Source: Cocos nucifera (Eukaryota > Streptophyta > Magnoliopsida > Arecales > Arecaceae). Taken from it: a DNA stretch of 64,000 nucleotides. The notes beneath the pieces were generated by a model. It searched no databases. It was not told the DNA's origin and saw nothing but the letters and a program-made list of their open reading frames with translations. Positions 47,265 to 59,154 of this stretch are shown in pieces. The stretch's first letter is position 1. Every line of letters begins with the position of its first letter. The stretch is from positions 1 through 64,000 of the forward strand of contig QRFJ01006379.1 in NCBI GenBank assembly GCA_006176705.1, read 5' to 3'. The position numbers were made by a program, and so were the translations under genes.

Positions 47265-48240
47265 CTACTCGGCATAGTATCTAATACCCATCTTCGACTT
47301 ATGGTTGTCGAACTCCTTGATTGCTAGGACTTTAGTGAAGGGGTTGGCTAGGTTCTCCTTTTCATCGATCTTCTGAAGGTCGACGTCACCACGATCCATG
47401 ATCTCACGGACTAAATAGAAGCAACATAGAATGTGCTTTGTTCATTGGTGTGCCTTCGGTTCCTTTGTTTGAGCTATGGCGCTAGTGCTATTGTAGTAGA
47501 GCAGGACTGGACCATCAATAGAGGGTGCTACTCTGAGCTCGGTGATGAACTTTCTTAGCCCCACAGCTTTCTTTGCTGCATCTGATGCTGCCATGTACTC
47601 TACTTTGCAAACAGAGTTAGCCACTGTATGCTGCTTGAAACTTTTTGAGTAGATGGCTCCACCATTTAGAATAAAGATATATTTCGATATACTTTTACTA
47701 TCATCATGATCAGATTGAAAGCTGGAGTCTATAAATCCCACAAGCTTCAGATCTAACTCACCATAAACTAACCATTGGTCTTTAGTATTTCTCAAATACT
47801 TAAGGATGGTTTTAACTATCTTTCAGTGATTTTCTCTAGGGTCAAACTGCTATCTACTCACTACTCCTAGTAAGTATGTCACATCTAGTCTCGTACATGT
47901 CATTGCATACATAATAGATCCCACTACCGAAGCATATAGAATTCTACTTAAACACTCTCTCTCTTCAGGAGTTGTCGAATAATCCTTCTTAAAGAGAGAA
48001 ATTTCTTGGCCTATCGAAAGATAGCCCTTTTTGGAATTCTCCATGCTGAACCTCTTCAGCATAGTTTCTATGTACATGGACTGAGATATACCAAGCATCC
48101 TTTTAGATCTTCATCCCTAGGATGTAGGATGCTTCACCCAAGTCCTTCATGGAGAAATGTGATGACAATCAGACTTTTATTCCATGTAGTGCGGGGATGT
48201 CATTCCCGATTAAGAGAATATCGTTCATGTATAAAATAAG
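47265..48240 (-). pseudogene. pol: Copia C RNase H and RT end
   Basis: Right to left: ILYMNDILLIGND (catalytic pair changed from Asp-Asp to Asn-Asp), FSMKDLGEASYILGMKI, then in another frame RLDVTYLLGVVSR, and RNase H with GFIDSSFQSDHDDSKS (catalytic Asp), KVEYMAASDAAKKAVGLRKF (catalytic Glu) and LYYNSTSAIAQTKE, where the last catalytic Asp has become Asn. Ends YYAE with TAG at 47265-47267, 20 bp from the LTR. Confidence 0.87.
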
Positions 48241-48860
48241 GAATACCACTACTGGACCATTTGCTTATTTGTAAATGCAGGATTCTTCTTCATTCTTAAT
48301 GAAGTCATACATTTTGATCACTTTATCAAAATGCATGTTCCAACTTTGAGATGCCTGCTTTAATCCATAAATGAATCTTTGAAGCTTGCACATCTTGGAC
48401 TCATCTATGGATGTGAACCCTTTAGGTTGTATCATATACACCTCTTCGGTCAGCTCTCCATTTAGAAAAGTTATCTTCACATTCATCTGCCAGATCTCAT
48501 AATTCAGATAAGCAGCAATGGCAAGCATGATCCGAATGGACTTAAGCATTGCTACAGGAGAGAACATCTCGTCATAATCAATACTATAATGTTGACGATA
48601 CCCATTGGCAACCAGATGGGCTTTATAGGTCTCTACCTTTCCGTCTGTTCCCCTCTTCCTTTTGCAGACCCATTTACATCCAATGGATTTAACCCCTTCA
48701 GGTGGGTCAACTAATGTCCATATATTATTGACCTTCGTGAAATTCATTTCGGATCTTATGACTTCTAGCCATTTCTCAGAGTCGGATCTCTGCATCGTAT
48801 CCATATAAGTAATCGGATCCTCATCGTTCTCATCGAGTTCGATAGGATCACCATCCTAGA
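48241..48860 (-). pseudogene. pol: Copia C reverse transcriptase, first part
   Basis: One open frame 48804-48265: SEKWLEVIRSEMNFTKVN, WTLVDPPEGVKSIGCKWV, YDEMFSPVAMLKSIRIML, QMNVKITFLNG (the Asp of QMDVKT is Asn) and IYGLKQASQSW. Both this Asp and the one in YMND have changed by G-to-A, so the enzyme could not be active even if the frame were joined. Confidence 0.87.
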
Positions 48861-49072
48861 TCAAGAATCCAAAGTATCTGTCCGAATGGTGGGATCCTCG
48901 ATCGGATCGCCTTAATGGTGCGGGTTCACTAGGCTTCGGATCTGATCTGATCAAATCTGACTTAGGTTCAATATTCTGTGTTGGACTTTCTACCTATTGA
49001 ACTAGAGATAACAGTTCCTTCATCAAGAAATTTCTTCTCCAAAAAGTTTGTCCTAAGGCTGACGAACACCTT

Positions 49073-49985
49073 TTATTCATCAGCATGGTAGAAATAGTAT
49101 CTTTTGGTCTCTTTTGGGTACCCTATGAATGTACACTTGTTAGACCTAGGTCCAAGTTTATCTGTAACTAACCGTTTGATATAAGCCGGGCACCCCCAAA
49201 TCCTAAGGTGTGAAAGTGCTAGCTTATATCCCATCCATATCTCATATGAAATTTTAACTACAGACTTACTTGGAACCCTATTTAATAGATAACAAGCTAA
49301 TTTGAGTGCATATCCCCAGAAGGATATCGGCAAGCTGGCAAATCCCATCATGGATCGGACCATGTCTAACAGAGTCCGATTCCTCCTTTCAGACACACCA
49401 TTATGCTGTGGTGTTCTAGGAGGAGTCCATTGGGAGAGAATTCTATTCTCTTTTAGATATGTAAGAAACTTACCAAAAAGATATTCTCCTCCTCGGTCAG
49501 ATCGAAGAGTTTTAATACTCTTTTCAGTTTATTTTTCTACTTCATTTTGGAATCATTTGAATATTTCAAAAGAATCCGACTTATGTTTCATCAGATAGAC
49601 ATATCCATATCTGGATAGATCATCTATGAAAGTGATGAAGTAGACATATTCACCTCTAGCACTTGTGCTCATTGGTCCACATACATCAGTGTGTACTAAA
49701 CCTAAGAGCTCATTGGCTCTCTCACCTTTTTTAGTGAAAGATGACTTGATCATTTTACCAAGAAGACAATACTCATAGGTTGAAAGTGATTCACAATCAT
49801 TAACTTCGAGGATTCCCTCCTGAGTCAACCTATTTATCCTATTCTTATTTATATGACCTAGCCTACAGTACCATAAGTAGATATCTGATACACTATCTAA
49901 TCTAGGATGCTTGCTAGTAAAATAAACTATATTAATAGATTGTGATAACATATATACACCATTGTTCAATTATCCATAAAAAGCA
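49073..49985 (-). pseudogene. pol: Copia C integrase
   Basis: GAG-pre-integrase and zinc region: LWYCRLGHINKNRINRL then CESLSTYEYCLLGKM; core: LLGLVHTDVCGPM (catalytic Asp), YFITFIDDLSRYGYVYLM; then SERRNRTLLDMVRSMM (near the Glu), FWGYALKLACYLLNRVPSK and FIGYPKE. One frame over two long pieces (49969-49553 and 49396-49073), joined by a stop-containing stretch. Confidence 0.87.
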
Positions 49986-50159
49986 GTAACACCATTCATA
50001 ATGACATTATAAACTTATTTTTTTATTAAAATTTCATAATTGTTCATGGCCAAAAGGCCTACAGAAATGATATTTAAAAAGAAACTAGGACAGAAATGAC
50101 AATCACTAAGAACAACGATATGAGATTTAAATACAAGTTTCAAAATTTCTAAAGTTAGA

Positions 50160-51195
50160 ACTAGAACTGATCTTTCATCTCCAACGTTCAGGAATCTCTC
50201 ATCTTACTCGAATCTTCTATTGATCTACAACCGCTGCAACGAATTGCAAATATGGTAAGGGCTATCGGTATCCAATACCCAGTCAATAATATCATAAATA
50301 GAAAAATTATAAGAAGTTATCATATAAATACCTTGCCCACCAATAGCTTGCTTCTTTCTCTGCCTATTCAGATCTAGGGATTTAATGTACTGAGGACAGT
50401 TCCTCTTTCAGTACCTCCGCTTCTTGCAAAAGAAGCATTCAGCTTGACTCTTATCGGACTTAATCTTTGGGGTTTGAGCCTGCACAGGTGTCCTAGCATG
50501 AACATGCACCTTCTTGGCTTTCTTCTTCTTGTTCTTCTTCCTCTTTCCAAAGGATCGAGAATGAGAAGACGAACCTCCCACTAAGTTCACCAACTCCTTA
50601 TGGAGTTGGTGATCCTTCTCAAAGTTCTTAAGTAACCCCAATAATTTATGGTAGTCTACTTCAGACTTTGACATTCTATAATATATAAGGAATGGGAGAT
50701 AAGACTTGGGCAGTGAGTTCAGTATTGCATCTTTCTCAAGTTGTTTAAAAAAAAGTCGAGCTTGCTCAAGCACTCTATCAGCTCGATCATGTACAATACA
50801 TGATCAGTGATAGAGGCACCATCCTGCAATCTGGCATTGAAGATGGCACAACTAGGCTTGTGCCTCTCAACGTCATCGGATGTGCCAAAAGAATCCTCCA
50901 ATACTTGGAGCATTTCATTTGGCTGAGCTGTCTCAAACTTGCGATTGAACTTGTCGCTCATCGCAGCCAGCATAATGCAACGCACCATGGTTCGATCACT
51001 GAACCACTTTTGATAAGTATCTTTGACTGTTCCACGTGCATTGGCAGTTGGCTCCTCAGGTGCAGGATCCATTAGCACATATAGGATCCATTCATGCTTT
51101 AGGATAATCTTCAACTTTTGGTACCAGCTACAGAAGTTGGGTCCCACCAACTTATCATTATCCAACAATGATCGGAGCGATAGAGAAGTGGCCAT
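50160..51195 (-). pseudogene. gag: Copia C gag and protease
   Basis: ATG 51193-51195 (MATSLSLRSLLDNDKLVG, then FCSWYQKLKIIL, RCIMLAAMSDKF and DHVLYMIELIECLSKL) is the UBN2-type gag. A frameshift near 50745 moves to AILNSLPKSYLPFL, KNFEKDHQLHKEL, a basic stretch SFGKRKKNKKKKAKK and CFFCKKRRY, a zinc knuckle cut by a stop. The protease region (about 50160-50400) is badly decayed; only LPI.. fragments can be read. Confidence 0.85.
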
Positions 51196-52932
51196 GTCTG
51201 CATAAAGAAAAATCAAAATCTAATTAGTAATTGATTCATTAAATCTAAAGATTTGAACTTTAATCAAAAAGTTTCTTCCACTATTTTATTCGAATTGAAA
51301 GCCTCTACCTCTAATTTGAGGAATTATCCTAATTTCTTAGTGGGTACTAGAATCCATATAGACTGTACACAAGCCCAACTTTGGTTGGCCCACTCATGTA
51401 CATCTAAGGGTAGGTTCATAACTAATTATTTCTTTAAATAATTTTTAGTAATTAAATTTTGCCTCAGGCCCTGATCAGTTGGCTTTGGCCTTCTCAGAAA
51501 AGGGTCCAGTTAGGTCCAACTATTAACATAACCATACTTGATCCATCCAACCAATGAATGATCAGGCCCAACTTTGGTTGGCCCATCTGACCATCATTTA
51601 GAAAGATGTATCCAAGAGATCATATAATGAATGATAATTTCATCAACCGATAAGCACCAGATCTTTGGGCCTTCAATGATTATCCAACTGATGGATCCAT
51701 TATCATCCACTTTAATGGGAGGCTATGATCCAGTTATCATATAACTATTTTATTTTAGAGATCTAATAATTTTAGAAAATTTATTTATAGAAGTGAGTAG
51801 GTTAGATTAACCAACTTGTCATGATCCTTCCACTAACTTCACCAAGTCAGCTTAAGGGAGACCATTAATAGGTTGATCTAAGATCACCTAAATCAGTCAA
51901 ACTGATTTACCTAATTGACATGGGTTAGCTCGAATAGTCAAACGATTTGATCAAAATATAATCTCACCAAGAGGTCAGTTAAGTTCGATTAGTGGAAGGG
52001 TCTGCCAAGCTTGCCTTAGACACCATTGAAAATGGCTAAGTAAGCAGACTGCCAATTAAAAATCACTGGTCTGGTTTACCTTAGATACAAACTAGTTTAA
52101 TTAGTTTCAATTAGATCAACCTAATAGTTCGTGCTAGATCGTGTAGCCAAGAATTAAGTCCATCTTGGGTCTTGTTAAAGACATGGACTTGACCAACTAT
52201 AATTATTGTAATTGATCTAGAGAATTCTTGACCTAATCTAAGACAACAATTGATTAGATTTAGTCAAATCTCTAATTAAGTCCATTCTTTAATCTAACCC
52301 TAGGTCTAACCCAATTAATGGACCTAATCTTCACTAATCTATTTAACCCAATGTGTTATGATTTATGTCTTAGGATCTTCAATTCACAATCCTAGATCCT
52401 AATCAATCAACTTCTTAATTCTCAATTAAGTTTTGGGCTGAGGGTTGGGGTTCGACTTTTTAAAAATGATTTTCATGTTTGTAAAATATTTTTACAACAT
52501 GGTTCTATCAACTAAGTTGCATGTTTGATTCATAATCAATATGCAAATAAAATAAGCATAAAACTACTTTAAATCTAATCTAAATAGGTTCATGTAATTA
52601 AAATAATTTCAATAATAATCAATCATAAATCTTCCTAGATCAAATCTAACACATTTATAATGATTGAAATTGGATTAAAATATTTTTAATCAGATCACAA
52701 AATCTCTTAGATCTAATCTAAAATTTTATGATCAATATTTTAGATCAGTACGTACTAGGATAACCTATTTACTGTATGGGATAAACCTTACAGCAGGACA
52801 ACCTTATGGCAATCCGTACAATCTAAAATATTTTATTTTATTTTTTTAATTTTAAATTTAATAATTAAATTATAAATTAGATCTAATCTAAGAAATAATT
52901 TAAATAAGTACAAAAATCATGTAATAAGAACC
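51196..52932 (-). other. Long leader of copia C with a predicted intron
   Basis: 1.7 kb without coding potential. On the minus strand a clear acceptor, TTTTTCTTTATGCAG, ends at 51198, followed by AC then the gag ATG. A donor context GTGTCTAAG/GCAAGC, equivalent to GTGTCTAAG/GTAAGT of element B, lies at 52015/52014, so a GC-AG intron of 817 bp (51198-52014) is proposed. Shared leader words with element B include CCAATTAAAAA and TAGCTCG. Splicing is an inference. Confidence 0.45.
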
Positions 52933-52947
52933 TGCTCTGGTACCAAT
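52933..52947 (-). other. Primer-binding site of copia C
   Basis: On the minus strand AATTGGTACCAGAGC, the initiator-Met tRNA site with one change (TGGTATCAGAGC expected), directly beside the LTR end CTTTCA. Confidence 0.87.
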
Positions 52948-55437
52948 TGAAAGAATCAGATCTAGAATTTCACAGGTAGATCTTGAAACTTTTTCAAGAT
53001 CTTACAGCAGAAGACTTAAATAAATCTAAAATTTATTTAAATAATTATATAAATACCTAGATTTTAGATCTATTACATGATTAAGATATGATATTAAATT
53101 AAAAATTAAAATCAAATAAGAAAGAAAAAGGTTGATCAAATCAACCTAGATCTATACTATATCAAAAGCAGGTATGAAGTATATAGATCAGATCTATTAA
53201 CTGAGCAAGTTTAGACGTTCTAACTTATTAATCCAGGCTTGAGGAAGAACTTATGAGCCGTACATACATCCAGCCTCTAGGAGTCGTCCACACAAGCCTA
53301 CAATCTCTGATCTAAAGTTTGATGCAGGAAATCAGCACAGCATGCTAGTACTATGCTGATCCTTCTTCGATGGTAAATTCGATGCTCCCTTCTTCAAAAT
53401 TTGGACTCTCCAAAATATGAGAAGGAAGATGAGAGTTTGTTGATCTGAGACTCTCTAAAAAAAAACTCAAAAAAAAGGAGGAGAGATTGAAAATAAAATA
53501 GCCCTAGAAGAAGACCCTCTTCTTCTTCTCTTTTCTCTCACCTAAACATCTAGTTTGGTGCCTATAGAACCCCCTTGCCCAAGGATCCTCTTCCTCTAAT
53601 TTTTGCACACTCTAAACCTCTCCCAAAGCTCTATATTTCATAAAATAATTAGAATAAAATTCATCCAATAAATAGGAAAAAAGAAGAGTCCAAGTTAGGT
53701 CAAATTTTTAGACTAGGAATATCCAAACATGGGAAGTTGTTGGGGCGCCCAACTCTTAGGCACCTCCTCCATAATTTTTGGTGTGGACCAACAAGGGAGG
53801 GCACACAAAAAAGAAGATTATTTTCATGAAATAAGAGAAGAAATAATTGAAAGAGGGGGTGGCACTCAAGGGAAGATGTTTTGGTTAACAAGGATTCTAT
53901 CTCATAGAATCCTAAGCAAAATCAATTCCTTCTTTGACTTGGTCTTTCACCTAACTTCCAAATATGACTTGGAGGGAGAGAGGGCATGGAAATCAGAAAG
54001 AAAGAGATTTTCCATAAAAAAATATCTAAAAAATAGGTATGGGGGGTGTTGGGACCAAGGTGGTGTTGGAGATAGGGAGTCCTAGTCACACTAGGACTCC
54101 TTTTTTGACTTGGTCAAACAAGATCTTTTAACCAAATAAAATTAAGATTAAATCAACTCAATTAAATAAGATCCTAATCCATTTAATAACTTAATTAGAT
54201 TAGATTAAATTAGATTTAATTCTAATTTATTTTCTAATCAAATTAAAAAATTGGGTTAATCCGAGTCCTAGTTAGACTAGGACTAGTTCTTCCTTGCACT
54301 TGGCTTATCCAATAAACCAATTAGACTTGATCCAATTAAGTTCAAACTAAATTTAATTAAATTATATTTAATTAGACTTAATCTCAATTTATTGACTTAA
54401 TCAAATTAATTCAATTAGCAATTCAATTGCTAATCGATCCTCTTGCAATATTTGCACTTGGTTAAACACTAATCATATTGATTGTTTAACACTAAAATGA
54501 TTCTTAATCATTGATCAACCATCCGATCAGATCGTAAGCTCTAATGTGTGTGACCTCATAGGTTCAAACCTAGGTCGGTAGCATAGAAATAAATTTTTAT
54601 ACCAATCGAAGTGACCATCTAGCAATGATACCCGACGACCGGATAGGTCGAAGGTATAGAACACCATCCTTAGAACCCACGCAGATATAGTTTTCATGTA
54701 ATTCATCTCCTTGATCAGAATGCTCGTAGGCTACATCAGTGTTTAACTATCAACTCTAATCAAATTGTCAACATTGTATTTTAAAATACAAAATCCATCT
54801 GATGGATTATCCTGGCCAAGATTTTGCTATATTGAAATACAATGATACATCCTTCTCCAACTCTTGGAGTGGTCAATTTCATCTCGACCATACTTGAACT
54901 TCGTAAGTACTTGACTGTGCTCAGAAGTCTTTTATTGTTGAATTAAAAATTCAGTTAGTCCGGTACCAAAGCACAGTGAGTTACTTACAAGTCACTAAGG
55001 TGATCTCAGGTGTAAAAAATACTTATACCTATATTCCATCAAAGATATTTTCGACAGTAGAATGCTCTAGAGTTGGTCACATTCAATGATGATGTACCCA
55101 TACATCTTACCTGTATGCCATACCAGTGTCTTCACACACCTTGGTTAAGAGGACAACCAACCTATATAGCATATAGTGACCTATGCTCGAAAGACGTTGT
55201 CATCCTAATTAATAGCCTATCATTTAGTCATGAATAAATTTAAGGACTAATCAATAAATCCTCTCTTTATCAAAACTAAATAGTCCTAAGAACTTCATTA
55301 CAATAATGGAGTTCATTAGAAGAAGTAAACTTGTGATGAAAAAAGATGCCAAAATATTTTTTATTAATTAATAAATCAATTACAATATCTCAACCATCGA
55401 CAGACTGACGATTGACTTTGAAATACAATTCCTAACA
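52948..55437 (-). repeat. 5' LTR of copia C
   Basis: 2490 bp, minus strand TGTTAGGAATTG to CTTTCA, flanked outside by the TCATC target duplication. Aligns over its full length to 44756-47245. Open frames inside, such as 53729-54085, have no recognisable coding content. Confidence 0.93.
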
Positions 55438-55442
55438 TCATC
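55438..55442. repeat. Target-site duplication of copia C, right copy
   Basis: TCATC, the partner of 44751-44755. Five bases is the standard duplication length for plant LTR retrotransposons. Confidence 0.9.
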
Positions 55443-56130
55443 CCTCTGTGTTAATTCCTGGCATATTAGTTGGGGTCTAAGAGAACATATCTACATTTGC
55501 TTGCAGAAAGAAAATCAAGTTATTTCATGTTATTACTCAATCTAGATTTAAGCCAAACCGCATAGTATGTTCTTCATTCCCATCATTTACAGAAACCATT
55601 ATGAGCTCCTCCACTGGTTTTTCAAATTCTTCAATTAATTCATTACGGGTATCAAGTCCATTAGGTGGATAGAATTCTAAAACTTCTGCCCCTCCAAGCA
55701 TAATATTATAGCATTGCTAAGCTAATCTCTGATCACCTCGGACTTCACCCACTCTCATTTCTGTAAGAAACTTCATCTTTAAATAATAAGTAGAAAGTAC
55801 CGCTCATAGAGAGTTTAGGCTTGGGCATCCTAAAATGGCGTTGTAGGCAAATGGGGCTCGGACGACAAGAAAATTGACAAGGATGGACGATCTTTTTGGG
55901 GCCTATCCCACTAATAATTTTAAGATTATGACCCCCTCGAATGGCACCGGTTCGCTAGTGAAACCCACCAAAGGCAAGTCTAATCTGCAAAGATGACAAG
56001 AATTAATTTTCATCCAAACAAAAGCATCATAAAATAAAATATTAGCCAAACTTTCATTATCAACAATGCATGGTATACATCATAATTTGCAATATTAATA
56101 GATAAAACTATCGCATCATTATGTGAAAAT
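55443..56130 (-). pseudogene. pol: Element D protease and start of RT tether
   Basis: Reads leftward: NIANYDV (as in element E), a decayed active-site region, VEELIMVSVNDGNEEHTMRFG, FFLQANVDMFS and TPTNMPGINTEG, which runs into the copia C target duplication. Stops are frequent. The equivalent region of element E is 25440-26110. Confidence 0.72.
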
Positions 56131-57770
56131 TGGAGCCCTTGAGCGTCTTCTTCATTAGAAGTTATCTGCTCTTCAACCTTCTACTTTTTTGTTGGTTCAA
56201 CTGCTCCAATCTCTTCCCCACTATAATGACCCCTAGTAATGATGTTAATGATTCCTACTACCGGAGGGTTTTCATTCATCACAGGTCGATCTTGCCGAGG
56301 TCACTTCTCATGACAAGATCGTTCTTCATGGGAAGGTGATCATGGAGGGTCAGCTCTGATTCTATGGATGAAGTGGTCCAGCCTCCCCCTTCGAACTATG
56401 TCTTCAATTTCATCCTGAAGCTAAATGCAGTCCTCGATATGATGGCCGTAATCACGATGATAAAGATAGTACTTGCATCGATCATGGCCCCTAGCCTTTA
56501 TTACAGGTGGTCTAGGCAGACGTTCTTTGATCTTCATTAGAACTTGAACCTTGAAAGTATTCAAAAGAGTATAATTTATGAATCTATTTAGGTGCAGGTT
56601 GAGGTCGTAGTGATGAACGTCGTTAATGAGGTAGACTTCTAGGTCCCTGACCTCATGGTGGAGTTTGAGAGCAATGCTGAGGTGGAGTACTAGATTTCTA
56701 AGAGCCTTTCCCTCAATTGTCTAAGGTTGGAAGTGAGTTAGTGCTCTTATTTTCTTAATTGAGGGTTCGGAAAGGCCCCCAAATTTCTTGAAAGCTTCAT
56801 CAGCATGGGCATATTTTTTGGCCTATTTCAGTATTTTTGAGAAATCACGCAGATACTTCTTGTCCAGGGAATAAAGGAGGTTATTTCTCTGAAGTCCTTC
56901 CTAAAAAGCCATCATCACGATTGATTGATCTAAGTTGCGAACTTCAAGTACAGTTATGTTAAAATGATTCGTATACACCTAGATCAACTCGTTCTCCCTC
57001 TATTTAATATGAGCCAGGGAGGAGGACAATCGACATTGTCTTTTGCTTGTTGTGAAGTGGGTGACAAATAGCTAGCTCATCTAATCAAAGAAATGGATAA
57101 AATCAGGTTTCAAACTAGAATACCAATCTCGAGGAACTTTTCTTAATATAAAGGAGAAAGCTCGGCATAAGATCGCAATGCCGGCATATTGAAGCAATAA
57201 GAGAGTTTTAAAACTATCTAGATGATCGATTGGATCTGTCGACCCATCGCAGGTCTCCATATGAGGCATCTTGAAACCCCTAGGTAAGGGTTCATGTAAG
57301 ATTTTCTCGATGAAAGGTGGATCAATATGGAGACCAGGAATATCGGCTTGCTTTGTAGTTTGGTTATGCAAGGCCTTAATCTTGCAGTTCATCTTTTAAA
57401 ACTTGTGATTCATATCACCATCATGGATAGTAGGATTTTCAACTTGGGGTACTAGTGATCATATCGAGATTGAATCCCTCCCAAAATAGGAGGTAAGTGA
57501 ACACCTCTTGTGTCCAAGACTCCACGGTCAACTCTGTAGAGTCTGCCTCTCCCAATTTGGGCTCTGCTATGGAGATCTAGGCAGATGGTGCGAGTGGGGT
57601 GGTTGCACTAGTTTTATCATATAATCTCGATTGCTGCTGCTATGATCAACCAATGATACAAACTAGTCATAAGTAATCAATTGCACTCGTGGAGAAGATG
57701 GTGGTGGGGCCGGTGGTCGTGATGCTATTGCAAAATTTTTGTCTACATCCCTGGCCACACGAGAAGCACT
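56131..57770 (-). pseudogene. gag: Element D gag
   Basis: Begins near 57770 with LITYDQFVSLVDQSQQQ. An open stretch at 57392-57081 contains PFIEKILHEPLPRGFKMPHM and DPIDHLDSFKTLLLLQYAG, typical of the Tat capsid. Then come FNITVLEVRNLDQSIVM, YLRDFSKILK and the zinc-binding end YHRDYGHHIEDCIQLQDEIE with VRRGRLDHFI near 56400. Stops and at least one frameshift. Homologous to gag of element E at 23777-25355. Confidence 0.82.
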
Positions 57771-57873
57771 AGATCATGCTGATTGCTTGGAAGTGGTTCT
57801 CTTTGGAGAAATAATGCATAGCAATGCTCTTTCTCAATAACAGGTGACAAAAAGTTAGGTCTTTCCTCTAATT
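57771..57873 (-). other. Leader and remnant primer site of element D
   Basis: About 100 bp between LTR and gag. Just inside the LTR the minus strand reads AATTAGAGGAAAGACC, a shortened relative of the primer-site region of element E (TTGGTGTTAGAGGAGGGG) that has lost the TGGTGT part. Confidence 0.5.
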
Positions 57874-59015
57874 TGTTGTCGCTAGAATCTGACTCTTCAT
57901 CGAAGAAGTTGCAGTTGGATGGATGTCTTTCGAGCAGGAGACCTACAAAAGAAGTCCTGACCAAAGATGGCTCTGATGGAGACCCTCCAATGCTTATGTC
58001 AGATTTAGAGGAATAGGAAGATAGAGCATTGGGTATTAGATTTTGCATACCTTTGGAGGTCCCTCTTCTTGGCCTTTTATAAATGATGATGATGATGATC
58101 GGATCAACTCGATGATGAATCACTCCTTTTCAATTTAGTTGTATCATGGTGAGATTTTAGGCCAAGATTCTAGAGATGCAGTTGTTATTTATTCCTTATT
58201 TATTTGTAAATAGCTAGATAGAGTTGTAGTTGAAATAAGACTAGAGTTGTAGTCGAATTGGAGTAGGACTCTATTCTAAGAGTTCTAAATATACAGATGG
58301 AATCAAAGTAGTAGACTCAAATTGGATGCCGAAGTGGAGTTCGGTTGAAATAAGAGTTCGGCAAGAATGGAAGCTCAACAGGAATAGTGGTCCAGCAAGA
58401 ACAGTGGCTTAGCAGGTGCGGGGGCTCGATTGAAATAGTAGTCTAGTAGGAATAGTGGCTCGATAATTACCACTTATTCCTATGCCCTATGCCAAGCTCA
58501 AAGGAATCAGAGACCTCCTTAGTCGACGTGCCTATCAAAGATCATATTGAAATACTCCGAAAGATCCATCATAGATCTTTTGGCCTAACTTGACTTCGAA
58601 AGAAACCATCTAGATCTCCTGATAAGGTTCACTTTGGAAGAAATCTTATAGGTCTCCTGATGAGGTTGAGTTTGGCAGAAACCATCTAGATTTTCTGATG
58701 AGGTACACTTCGGAAGAATCCTTATAGGTCTCCTAACAAGGTACACTTTGAAAAAATCCTTTCTCTTGGATAGGCTAGCAAGTTGAATAAAATAGTGGAT
58801 CATCATCTGAGGTAGTAGACCTTCAGCCAAAGTAGTCCTCATCTAACCTGTGGGGATATGCTATATAATTGGAATAGATATCAGCACAATCGCTAAAGTT
58901 ATTTCTTCACCGAGGTTGCTATGACTGTCGAGGTTGCCATATTACCAAGGTTACCTTTCTTTATCGAGGTTTCCACATGTTAGTCATCTGAGGGTTATAA
59001 TTTTATCTCCTAGCA
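57874..59015 (-). repeat. 5' LTR of element D
   Basis: 1142 bp; matches 37961-39131. On the minus strand it starts TGCTAGGAGATAAAATTATAAC and ends TAGCGACAACA. TATAAAAG is at 58074-58081 (minus). The frame at 57743-58123 crosses the LTR edge and is not a gene. Confidence 0.87.
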
Positions 59016-59154
59016 AACTGCATGCACTATTTTGCATCTAATCAGCTTTCGATAAAAATCCCTAACACTAATTTTTTTAAGAAATAAACAACAATCAAAA
59101 ACGTTGATCAGATATAAAGGCATCAAAAGATGGTTAGATCTAGAGATTTCATAC
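59016..59154 (-). other. Probable CPSF30 intron remnant
   Basis: Follows the CPSF30-like exon through GTATGA, a plausible 5' splice site. It is AT-rich and non-coding. It resembles 37820-37960 on the other side of element D. Confidence 0.45.

Larger units (their letters stand above)
44756..55437 (-). mobile_element. Ty1/copia element C, nested in element D
   Basis: Complete minus-strand copia of 10.7 kb: two LTRs of 2490 bp each (44756-47245 and 52948-55437), primer site, long leader, gag, protease, integrase, RT, RNase H, purine tract, and a perfect TCATC target duplication. Similar in layout to element B (long LTR, 1.7-kb leader) but different in sequence. Gag starts MATSLSLRSLLD. The gag-pol frame has several frameshifts and stops, and the RT active site is YMND. 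In 225 bp of LTR I count about 18 differences, so it is not recent. Confidence 0.95.
37961..59015 (-). mobile_element. Ty3/gypsy Tat-lineage element D, interrupted by copia C
   Basis: Minus-strand element with LTRs 37961-39131 (3') and 57874-59015 (5'). Removing copia C and one target copy restores continuity of RT: the residues TNMPGINTEG read up to the insertion point and MTHWLN.. onward from it. Order from the right is LTR, leader, gag, protease, RT (split), RNase H, second RNase H, integrase, hairpin repeats, two antisense ORFs, purine tract, LTR. Net length is about 10.4 kb. Possible target duplication AAATG (37956-37960) versus AACTG (59016-59020), 4 of 5 matching. Many stops and frameshifts. 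Confidence 0.9.

Noticed and set aside
53729..54085. 118-residue plus-strand open frame
   Set aside because: Inside the copia C 5' LTR, opposite to transcription, and absent as an open frame in the other LTR.
57743..58123. 126-residue minus-strand open frame
   Set aside because: Spans the LTR-leader border of element D; composition and position show chance openness.
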